Assembly (NCBI RefSeq): GCF_905220565.1
Contig: NC_059398.1
Location: 15,521,210 to 15,585,209, forward strand
Reading direction: 5' to 3'
Origin: Melitaea cinxia
Lineage: Eukaryota; Arthropoda; Insecta; Lepidoptera; Nymphalidae
DNA: 64,000 nt
Below the pieces are notes generated by a model. It saw nothing but the letters and a program-made list of their open reading frames with translations. It did not search any database and was not told the DNA's origin. The position numbers and the translations under genes are program-made. This document shows, piece after piece, positions 44,701 through 57,600 of the stretch (positions are counted from its first letter, which is position 1; every line of letters starts with the position of its first letter).

Positions 44701-47700
44701 AAAAATTATAAATAGAATTAGGTAAATCGATCCAGCCATTCACCCGTGATGTCATGACCAATGAAAATGGGAATTCATTTTTATATAGATAGATTACTAT
44801 ATTGATAATTTAAAAAAAAATGCTAAATATCCCGTTTTTGAATAAGTTTAGTATTAAAAATAATCATGTTTATTTAAAACCTTAAACGGTGCCTGTTTTT
44901 TTTTAAAGAAAGGGGTGATGAATGTCAAAACTCGCGTAAAGTTGCGGCTGCCATGTCTTTTATAATAAAAACATGTTTTTGTAACTTAGCCTCGTGACAC
45001 ACTACTTTTTTTTTATTTTTTTTATTTTGATCCACGGGCTCAAAATGCCCGTGCCTTTAGTTAATCTTGCATGCATTTATAATAATACCCCAGGCTATTT
45101 TTCTTTATTACTACAGATCAACAATCCTATAGACTGCCTAGTAAAACTAGGACGTGGTCCGACGCTGACGGTTTTTTTTTTCCTTACTAAATACTGTTTA
45201 TGGAGAAGTATACACATAATTCCTTTATAATTTATAAACATGATTATTTTTCTTATCTATGTCTATATTTACACTTATTTGCTAGTTATCATATATGTAC
45301 ACTTATTTCCTAGTTAACATATATGTACACTTATTTCCTAGTTACCATATATGTACACTCATGTTCTATTTACAATGTACACTTAACCTATGTTACTGTT
45401 AGTAAGGGTTTTTTTTTTCATATATATATATATATATATATTAAACAGTTATTATTTATATTTATCTATTTCTAAATTATCTATTTCTATTATTCACTTA
45501 AATTTCACTACATAATTATTTATTTATCTATTTATTTATTTTATTTTAAAGGTACATCCACATAATACATAAAAAAAACATTATATATGATTCACTATTA
45601 CATTATTATCTAATATGTATCCCATTACGGGGTACACAACATTCCAATATATTAATGTCATGAAGCAAGTATAATTAAAATTACTTCACATAAAAATTGA
45701 AAGTAAAGATCCTACTTCTTAACAATAAAATTCATTTAAAAAGGTCATCAATCGAATTTATATAAAAAAGTAAAGTTAAGGTAATATTAATAATCAAACA
45801 TAGCTAGCATTCAATAATAATAAATTCAAATAATAAGAAGTTCAATAATAAATATTTAACTAAAATTTAAATAATTATATCAACATGCAAAAATAATTGC
45901 TATTTGAAATTATTTGATAAATCAAAAGGATATAATAAGAAATTATATATCTATATATCTACTTTCTTATTTCTATATTATGAGCCACGCCTGCCCCCAG
46001 CATCTTGAACAGAGTCCTTGTCAGCGAGATATCACGCTTGTGGATAGTTTTTTTTAAGGTTGTGCTCCAAGATTGTTTTCGTCGAGGCACCCAGCGCTCG
46101 GCTAACGAACCTGCCGATTGCGTCATCACCGTCGTCAGTGTAGTAGACACAGGTGTTAGTGTGTCTTGTCAACGCTACTACCGCATGAGACACACTGTCG
46201 TGGATTTGTAGCCTCTCGGTCTTTGTCTGGACGATGATGACCTCGCCGTAGGTTTGCCCTTGTGCTTCATGACACTTCACTACTTACAGACATGGATATT
46301 ATTTATCAATAGGTATACATTTCAAGCAGCTTTTTTTATCTTTATAAATGTAATAAGAGAAGAAAACAAAGAGATATTAAAAACAATATTCTTTCACTGC
46401 TACTACTGACCTTTTACAAGATTTGCGGTTAACAGTCGCGAGTTATTATTGCTGTAACGACAGATTTTATGACGGAAATCCAATTAGTTAAGTTCTAAGA
46501 GTTGATTATTAGGACTTCCGTTGCTCTGTTATTAAACAATAGGGAACATTTGACTTCATTACTTATTAATACAAAGGTATCAATTATGATTCTAATACCA
46601 GTAAAGATTCTCGAGATTTTATTTGTTTTCCGTTTAGTTTTCACGCAGTTATACGATTTCGCTGAAGTTAGTATCACATTCAGGGTTTGGCTATCAGTGA
46701 TGACGAGTAGGCGGCCTCTCCTTTTTATTCTATTCTTATTTTTTGTTTTATAATGTGTAATGATACATTAGTTAATTCAATTATAAAAATTGACCTTTCA
46801 CACGGCCTCTGAACACTATCGATTCTTTCGCTATAAATAACATAAAAAGCCAGAGGATATTAGATTACTTAAACCAATAACATCATATCACTAAACATGA
46901 AATAAATATTAAGTACAGTGACTTCTGTTTTAGAAAATATTTTAGGGTACTTATTTCAATTTTTTGCATTTCGTTTGCGAGCAAACACAATTATTTTTGT
47001 AATTGTGCGTACTTAGGCCGAACCCCTCTAGTTTGAATATCCCGTGTAATTGATATAGCAGACAGGACTGCACGCTCCTATACACTACTGTGAAATGAAT
47101 CACTCAACATAACGTAAACGTCGTACTGTTTTCAAAATATTCCCTTCTCTTATATAAGAGAAGAGGATATGAAAAATATCCCCTTCTTTTACCACACTGC
47201 TCCACTGAGGCTTTGCGGCTAATTTCCCTAGCATTAGTAACGATCATTCATCATTACAGCCTATACAGTCCACTGCTGGACATAGGCCTCCACAAGTTTA
47301 CGCCAAAAATAACGTGAACTCATGTGTTTTGCCCATAGTCACCACTCTGGGCAGGCGGGTTGGTGACCGCAGTACTGGCTTTGTCGCACCGAAGACGCTG
47401 CTGCCCGTCTTCGGCCTGTGTATTTCAAAGCCAGCTGTTTGATGGTTATCCCGCCATCGGTCGGTTTCTTAAATTCCAAGGTGGTTGTGGAACCTTGTTA
47501 TCCCTTAGTCGCCTCTTACGACACCCACGGGAAGAGAGGGGGTGGCTAAATTCTTTAGTGCCGTAGCCACACAGCACAACGATCATTATTGTGAGTCTAT
47601 CATTACAACTACGTTCAATGTGATCTCCGAGGTACGATAGGAAGGACCCACTACCACACCAGTAAGAGTATATGAGAGTAAATCGAGTATATAGAGTATA

Positions 47701-48607
47701 TAGAGGTAATCGAACTTGAGACCGCTAGCTTTTAGACGACCACTCACACGAATAAATCTTGTAAGAAGGATGTTAATACTGAAATTATAAAACGATTTTA
47801 TGTGTTTTATTAAATTTGTGATATTTAAATGCGTCAATCTAGGATTTACTGAACTACTGAAAAGGAATTACTGAAAAGTGTTTTTAAACTAATTAGATCA
47901 TCATCATCATCATTTCAACTGCTAACTCAGACATATAGCTCAAAAAACTAAAAAGAGTAAAAAAAATAAACACGTTACATACTTTAACCTTTTCGATAAC
48001 ACATATGTACACAGTTAAACAATGTCATACGTATATAAATCTATATAAATAAAAATGAATGTTGCAAAGCGCATAACTCGAGAATGGCTCGACCAATTAG
48101 GCTAATTTATTTTTTTATGTTCCTTACGGCCCACGGAAGGTTTCATACAAAAAAAATATATTAACTTTTGACAGAACGAAGTCTGTCCGGGCAGCTAGTA
48201 TTTTTTATAAATATGACATTTCACAACTTATGGCCAGTTTCGTCAAAATTCTATCTCTAGTAAGCAAATTTAGAGATAGATAGAGTATTGAAACTGGCCA
48301 TTAGTGTGCTCAATGTTTTCAAAATATTTAATCTTGGCAAGTGTTGATCAGACTACATAAAATACTTTCATGTGAAACCTGTTTGACAACATGGCACGGT
48401 GTCACACTTGCATTTTTTTATTTCTTGTCTGAATAGGTATAACATGAATAAAATAGCGATCTACCTGTCTAGCATGAAATATAATAAACTACCTAACCTG
48501 TCTATAATAAGAGAATGATACAGTCAATATGAAATTGACGTAATAAAACCGGATTATCTTTGAAATTATATCCTAATATATCAAACATATTAGAGTCGAA
48601 CAATTTA

Positions 48608-48656
<49 letters not shown>

Positions 48657-51600
48657 CACGTGATGCAAAAACGTACCCCTTTTTACGAAAATTGCGCGGA
48701 CGGAGGAGTATGTTATTTCGCACACTTATAGTTTATATAGAAGAGTGCAGAATGCTAATATTCTTTTCAAATCGATAATAATAAAAAAAAAAACATTACA
48801 CACTACCACGTATTTGACTCATACAAGCAAATTGTTGTGTACTCTTTTGTTTGTTATTAATTATAGAAGTCTGACAACAGAATCTTAATAATGTTCAAAC
48901 TTATAATTTAAATTAATTATGGTCGAATTTCGACCACTGGCCGACCAGTAGTTTCTGTTAACGCGCTATTCTCGTAATCAACTCGTGCTATTCGAAAATT
49001 AATATGCATATTGTTTTGTAAGGTATTAAGAATATAAATTGACCTCAACGGTTCTTACAAGGGGAAATAAAAATTAAATTAGGAGCTGGCTAAGTAGCAC
49101 AGGTAACTTTTATGTCTTGTCATTTCGTAATGTTCAAATCATACGTTATCAATAAAGATTTTCGAATTTTATAAATAATTTTAAATACTATTCAAGAATA
49201 TTTAATACCTATTGTCGGAGATTTTTGATTCTGTTCTTATATTATTTAGTATACAGTAACACTTATTGCTTTTTTCAATACAACCAGTACTAACATCTCT
49301 GGAAAAACATATTAGCCTGAGGAGTTGTACGAGTATATTGTGGTTAACCTATATTAATACCCTAAAATGCGAAATGATTCATGGAGTACCTACCATTTAA
49401 AATCAAGAACATTAATCTCTTTATTTCAAGTAGACTATAAAGGCTATTTTAAATTGCCATTTTCCAATAATATATGTATATTTATTAAAAAAAAATTGTT
49501 TAATATGAAGCATCAACCGCTTCGGAATCTAGATTCTGCAGAGAATTATCGGTGAAAAAACCGCAGTTACCCTTTAAAAATGGATAATATTATTTAAGTA
49601 ATATCTTGAATGAAATTAAACGCGGACACACCTAGGATTAGTTATAAAAAGCAACCATACTAGTGCCAAACAGTTTGAAAGTAGATAGCTAGCGTAATTG
49701 TCGGGATCAGAATCCTTGGCCTCTGACACGCTTGTCGTCTCGTCTCAAATGAACGTTTCCTTTCCTTTAATTTGATTTTAATAGGCCATCTGTGGGTCTC
49801 TTTATAAGTGTATGAAAGGTGTTTATTCCGACGTGTGTTAGTGATTATATCAAACAACTCACTGGTAAACGCCATACAGGCTTTTCGAGAAGCATGATGA
49901 AAGCATGGCTCATATTATTACAAAGAAATCTTATTTTCTAACTTCTCTGTATGTGTATTTGAACATTACAAAGAAACTTACATTATGATACGATAGTTTA
50001 CGATTTGTTTGTACAGATAGGTAGGTATGTGTTGAAACTTTTATGACTAATTGTAAGACAAAATACTCATATTCTGGTACTTTATCGTTGCTGTAATAGA
50101 ATTTTTTTTTAGGTACTGACAACGAAAACGACAGAAAATGAACACTTAGTTATCAAAACGAATGGTTTTTGAATATAGGGTAGCTGAGTATAGAGTAATT
50201 AGACTGCGAAAGATTTACAATCTCTTTGAAAGACATTTTGTTTTTATGTTAAACCGGTATTTAATAAATCCAGTTCTAGTAACCTCTATCCATGTAGTTT
50301 AATAAAGCATTAAAATACAAAAATAATAATTAATGTCAAACTTGTATGCACTTTCTAAAGCGTGTCCTTGCAAACGAAATGCTTACCATACGATTTTCAT
50401 CTCACGATTTAAAAACATAAGGTTCAGATTCAAAAAATTGTAAATATATCTTTTCAAGAAGGCTTAGAGTTATTTGCATTCGTCACAAATTATTATAGTT
50501 TTTAATAAGCACACCGCCAGCTCAGAATGATGTTAATACTAAAAATAATATAGGGCATGCTGTGTCTATTGTCAAGAATCTTAATTGTTAATCTTGTAAA
50601 ATAAATTTTGAACATTATATTTAACGAAGCCAATAAAGTCAACTAACGTAGATCCACGCTTGTCATTTTACAACAAATATTTTAAGAATTTTTAAAGCCA
50701 CGTGTTTACAATATATGTATTTATATATAGTTGTTAAAATTCGCTCGTTCGTGAGTATTTCCAGATTCTAGGAATTAGGCCGATTTTTATAGACAATCCA
50801 CAAAAATAAAAGTCACAACAAGCTTACGAGATTTAGAGACTGTGGTTTTAAAACTGTACAAATCCCAAACAATGCATAGAAAAGTTTAGATTCTTTCATT
50901 TCATTAAAACAATTTATAGGTTTAAATTATATGTTTATATTTAATTTTTCTCCCTTTCCTTCTAAAGTTAATTGTTACAGTGGTGGGATAAAAATAACCC
51001 TGAAGACTTAACCGCTCCAACTAGCGCTAGTTTTTGAGTACCTATACGATTCAAATAATATACCATCCAAATGACATGTTTGTTAATTTATCACTAAGTT
51101 TCAAAAGTAAATTAAGTAAACGATTTATATAAATAAGGTAAAACAAGTTACATGAAAAATATGAAAGCTTAACATTTCATACAAATTCATTGTGCATTAT
51201 CGTCTGTATTTTTGTAACAAGCGTTTACAAAAATACAGGCGATAATACATAAGTGCTGATAAGAGCTGTTTCAGTAACACACGTGATACGCGTTCGATCT
51301 TTAGATATCAGTGCCTGGGTGACCGAGCTTAGCTCTGTTTTTTTTTTTAGCAAATCGTATATATATAATAATTGTTAAAATATAAATAATAATTTTCAAT
51401 CTTACCGACATGAAAAAATATGAACTGGTTATTTTAATAAAAAATCACGAGTGTAATCAGAAAAAATGGAAAAAAATAATCATTAAGTGACATTTAGGTT
51501 TTAACTGTTGGTTTTCTCGTTTCGGTACCGGCTAATTCCCCACAAGATTTACTATAACTTTGTAAACAATAGCGAAAATTACCTTCGTATTCTATTAACA

Positions 51601-54600
51601 TTGTAGCAGTTTTTTACTGTCTGAAAACATGGACAAAACGACATTTTCTAAAAATAAATCCTAGCTTGATCGATTCATCGCCTCCAAAACCCCCTGCATA
51701 CTAAATTTCATTAAAATCGTTGGAGCTGCTTCTGATATTCCAATACCAAAGTATAAATTATTTCCGCTTCTATTTATTATACACTTACAAAATGCTACAA
51801 CGGATATAATATGTGGCAAGTACATGTTGATCAATAGTTTTTGATGTACTCGTAGTTATAAATCTAAGTTTGCATAGATTTAATTATTACCTAAAACGAA
51901 TAAAACAGTATTAATTTGTCAATTATCAATTATTATTAAAATTCACGCTTAGCCCAGAATTGTAAAAATTTAATTTAACGTATGAAACAAGTTCAAAACA
52001 TAGAAATACATTTTACAAATATTTATCTAAGTGAGTTGAACCCGTGAGCAATGGTACAGCAGTCAGTTGCATTCATCTCTGCGTCATTGAATCTTGCGTT
52101 CATTTGAGTGTTGACAGTTGCTAAATACGTCGTTAGCGGTTACGTGATTCATACAGTGTAAAATCCTTGTAATGATATAGCAATTTTTACGTTCCTTGTT
52201 ATTCACATACATCACCGTATTATTGGGACTGAAGAATCTTTTGTCATCAATTGCCAGAACCAGAAACTTTAACATGAAATTCACATTTGGTATATTATAT
52301 CATTTTCAAGCGTGTCTATAAAGCCTAACAATAAACTAAGTATTTTCACTAAAATCTTAAAAACAGGAAGTTGACATGGTCGCAAATGTAATTAGGTGTT
52401 TTTTTTTTATGTCACTAGGTCGGCAAACAAGCCTACGGCTCACCAGCAGGCCTAGCATGCGCGCCACGACAAAATTTTGTCTACCCCTTTTCGCATATTT
52501 TCTCTCTATGTCTACAGTAGCTAACATGCGTGCACGCGATACTCTTCTCGTTACGTCAATAGAAGAGATAATCATTAAATTTTAGTGATCTGTGATATTT
52601 ATCTCTACGGAAGCTAACATGACATCGTAATTTTGTCGAATTTTGTCGTTTTAGGAAGAGAAACTTCTCGTTTTCAATATCATCGACGAGAAAGACGATA
52701 AATAAAAAATAAATAAAACCGGGTGCCTATTTTTTGTATACCATGGCGTTTCCCTATTATAATTATATAATTTCGGTATACGAAGAGCGGGAAATGCGAA
52801 AAGTCGAGTGAAGTGTGCCATATAATGACACAAAAAACGTATTTGCGCCCTGTTGCTTCTTATTCTAAATAATAATAATAATAATACTTTATTTCAGACC
52901 AAAGTATAAGTCCATATTGGGTTAGTACAACAAGACAAGACAACATTCAGAATAAAAAACAAAACAAAATTATATTAAAAAAATCAATAAGTAAAAATAA
53001 AATGAAATAGAATAGAAGTAAAATCAATAATAAAAAAAAAATTCAAAAATTCAAAAAAATTTAAAAATTAAAAAAAAAAAAAAACAATGCGTGATAGAAT
53101 TACAATTATCTATTGTGCGACAAGATATAAAGCACAACACGAGCATATTGTTTTACATATATAATTAAATTCATTTACTTACGCCGTTTTATTTTCCATA
53201 TTAGATTTTTTAAATTAGATATACACTTTTTATCTTAGCCAAAAGGCCGAGAACATTGTTAAATAAAACATGTGTCACTCGTTTGAAATTATACAAACGT
53301 TGGCTCATCCCGGTTTGGCACGATTGGTCAATAACCTTGTAAATTCAACTTTACGACATAAGAAATAAGAATGATATTCAGTTGTGATTATGGTTGATAA
53401 TGTTTCTCTATTCGACAAGGCGAAGTCTTCGGAAGAGAATTTTGTCTCTCGTAGTGCGCATGTTAGGGTAATCGAGAAAATACTCGATGTAGACATTATC
53501 TCTCTCTCTCGTCAAGAGATATCTCGTTGTATGCATGCTAGGCCGGCTGGATGGTAAGCGATTACCGTAGCTTATAGACACCTGAAACACCGGAAACATC
53601 GCAAGCGCGTTGCCGACCCAATCCCCAATCCCCACCAGGAGCTCTGGTCACCTTACCAACAGGAAACTGTATTATTGAAAACAGTATTATTTTGCTGTGA
53701 TCTTCTGTAAGGTCGAGGTACTACCCCAGTCGGGCTGCTCCATATTTTGAGCAGGAAATTTCTGCTGTGCCCTACCTCAGTTAACGTAGTTAAGTATGTT
53801 TTTTGTTTACTAATTATATATATATATTATATAGTATACAATTTTGGATTTCAATAGAGAGATGATAAGCTAACGATGTTCAAAATATAGTAACTATCTA
53901 TAAACGCATTGGTTATAAACTAGTATTTTTTTGTTATTCTAAACGAATAAAAATGAATATTGCTAAGCGCATAAATGGAGAATGGCTAGACCAATTCGGC
54001 TAATTTATTTATTCGCGTGTTCCTTAAGGCCCACGGAAGAATTTAATACAAAAAAATACTATTAACTTTTGACACAACGAAGTCTGTTCGGGTAGCTAGT
54101 ATTAAATAAATTTTAAATAATATATTCCTACTATTCCTTGATTGACTGGTTCAATGGGTCTTAGTTGTGCCAGTTCTAGTAGTGCATTCTGCCATGTGTA
54201 CCTAACCTAGTACTATTTATCTCTTAATGTTTATGATAAATCCAACAAAATCTGTATGAATTTTCTGATGCAATATCTATTTTCCATCGCGTCCATGCAA
54301 CATTATAATCCAAGATGACCATTAGGGGCGTTGTTACTATCAAGAAATGCCGATTCCTTCGCTGACTATTTCTATAGCGTTCCAGGGGATGTATAATGGA
54401 ACAACCGCTAAGTTTTATTACAATTAATTCTGACAAAAGTATTTAATACATAGTTGAATTTTATTACACTTTATTTCTGACATAAAAAGATAGTTATGCT
54501 GACTTATATGTAGGATAAATGATATCACTCTGTGACTAATACTATATTAGGTATAAAAATAACAATTGGCAGTAAAACATTAAATCTGTCTATCCTAGTC

Positions 54601-57600
54601 AAAGGCTTTATACACAATCGCCCCAAATATGAAACTCGATCTATAAACCCTTTATTCGGGTTTTTAAACCAAATGACGTGCATTAATTTTCTTGTAAACG
54701 GATTTAGTAAAAAGTAACTGCTTTTGTTTCTGAAATTTAAATTGAGTGTATACCAGTTCGTTTAGTAGACTATTATTTTGATTATTTATTAAATTATCAT
54801 TATCTTTTTTAACCGACTTCCAAAAAAGGAGGAGGTTCTCAATTCGACTGTATTTTTTTTTTTTTTTAATGTATGTTACATCAGAACTTTTGACCGGGTA
54901 GACCGATTTCGACAAATTTTGTTTTAATCGAAAGGTGGTGTGCCATTTGGTCCCATTTAAATTTATTTGAGATCTAACAATTACTTTTCGAGTTATATCT
55001 AATAGTGCGTTTTTACTTGACGCTTTTTCGTCGACCTACGTTGTATTATACCGCATAACTTTCTATTGGATGTGCCGATTTTGATAATTCTTTTTTTGTT
55101 GGAAAGGAGATATCCCAAGTATAGTACCATGATAAGGAAACCAGGATCTGATGATGGGATCCCAGAAAAATCGAGGGAAATTCTTGAAAATCCGCAATAA
55201 CTTTTTACTGGGTGTACCGATTTTGATAATTCTCTTTTTTGTTGGAAAGAAGATATCCCTAGTTTAGTACCATGATAAGGAAACCAGGATCTGATGATGG
55301 AATCCCAGAGAAATCGAGGGAAAATCTTGAAAATCCGCAATAACTTTTTACTGGGTGTACCGATTTTAATAATTTTTAATTTAATCGAAAGCTGATGTTT
55401 GTTATGTAGTCACATATAAATTTTATTGAGATCTGATAACTACTTTTTGAGCAATCTTTGATAACGCGTAGTTACTTGACTATTTTTTCGTCGATATACG
55501 TTGTATTACTCGTCGATGTAATTGAAGTCGGTTTTTTTTTTTTTTTCGTTTGCGAGCAAACACAATTATTAAATGATATTTTGTCCGGACCACGTACAAT
55601 AATGTATGGTAAAGTTATTAATAGTAAAACATGACTAATATTAATGAATAAAGGAGTTATTTTATTGTCGTTAGACTAGCGATTTATATCTTAAAGCACT
55701 TCGCTTCAGCCTGTAATATCCCACTACTGAGCATAGGCCTCTTTTCCCATGTAGGAGAAGGATCAGAGCTTAATCATAGTTGGCGGTTATATTCCCTACT
55801 AATGAGTAACGATCGCTATCAGGTGTACATGATAACAAACGGGACCGACGGCTTAACGTGCTCTCCGAGGCACGGTGGGGAATCCACTCTCAAAGCACTA
55901 ATAAATTTTAAAATTCATTACACGAATACAAAACGACTTAGACTCGACAAGAGGTCAATTGTTTTGCTTTTTGTCCTACAATGAAATAAAATTACTGTCG
56001 TCAAAATCTAGATAAAATTACATGCATAAAATATATGCTATAAATTATTTTAACTTCCAAAGTCTGTTATTTCCAAGATATACTGGAGCTTACGTAATTG
56101 TTTAAAAAAATCTTCAAAAACTACGGCAGTCGGAACTATTCATCTTCCGCACTTAGGAGCTTACAAAAAACTCCTTGACTAGGTCAGACAAGTGGTAATT
56201 AGAGTGGAATTTTTTTCCAAGTCATCCCTATTTTAACAGGCGTATATTCACTAAGTTTTTTTGTACATACATCACGTAGGTATACATATACACATTTTGA
56301 GATTCAGACCTTGTGACAACAAAAAATTAAAATTACGAACATATAAACCCAAAAAAAAACTTTAGTCAATATTAAATCCACTATGTTGCAAGTATTCTCT
56401 CATTTTATTTTATTTTTTTTGTTTAAAATTTATATATCTTAATAAAGTCCAATAAAAATACCTAAAGTTTAAAGTTATATTTAAATTTATAACCAGTCCG
56501 TATCAATATTGAGTGTTAAAGAACTTGCTTGTTGACATTGTAGATTAATGGCGGTGTCACAGTGCAGTGTTATCTACAAAACGGCACGTAGCCACTAACT
56601 GCCGTACTTATTCCCAATCACGTGTTGATGCAATTGTTCAGTATACATATGAAACTATTATACTCACATTTTCATTTATTGTATTGTATTCTCAATTTTA
56701 AATAAAGTAATTAATTGTTCTTAAAATAAGATTTATAGATGAGGATTTAATTTCTGCTATTTTAATCTATGTAAGAAGTGATAGATATATCCGTAAATTG
56801 CGTAAGGTTGCAGAAATATTTGCGAAAATAGTACTTAAAAACAAAAAAAAAAAAACAAATGAGTTATTTATTATATTACCTTGAAAACCAACTATTGAGG
56901 AAAAAATGTATATTTTTATTACAAATTATTACAAAAAACTACCGCTACAGTTATTTCTCGTAGAGCTAAAATTAATATCATAAATAGGACTTTTTGTTAC
57001 TCAATGCAGAATATTCAAACAAAGCATCGCATAAATTTTCGTTAGAAAAGTATTAGTAGTAAGTATAGTATTTTCTGGAATAATTTTGTATCATCAGATA
57101 GTTATTTTATTACAATATGAGTTCTTTTATTCAATGAAGCATTTAAGTAGTTAAAATTCGCGTGGTAGACACCTTGATACAGTTCAAAACCCTCAAAAAG
57201 CAATATTAAACTAAATGAGACTCTAATGATATTAAGCTAGAAGATTGCCGGTCTTACATTTGCCACAATTCCTTAGAAAAGTAAACTTCTGAAAGTTTTT
57301 ACTATTAATTACCAGTAAAGACATTTTATAACATTACTCTGGGCCGCACTCTATGCATTAATTTATTTTGACAATTATTTCCATACAGTTTTCAGTGTTC
57401 CTTCTGATGATATTCATCGCGGAGCTGGCGGTCGGTATCGCGGGCTACGTGAAGCATACAGATCTCGAAAACTCTATTGTGCGTACTCTTAACGAGTCGA
57501 TCAAGCACTACACCACGGACCCAGAAATCCAGAAGAACTACGACATCATCCAGACTGACGTAAGTTAACAATGATATACATATTTTGGCTAAGATCTAGA

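Noticed and set aside
45959..46150. Extension of the viral helicase fragment in a shifted frame
   Set aside because: The shifted frame after the A-run shows no recognisable viral motif; left out of the EVE call.
53192..53253. Functional U2 snRNA gene
   Set aside because: Lacks GUAGUA, Sm site and 3' stem-loops; degenerate after the first about 25 bases.
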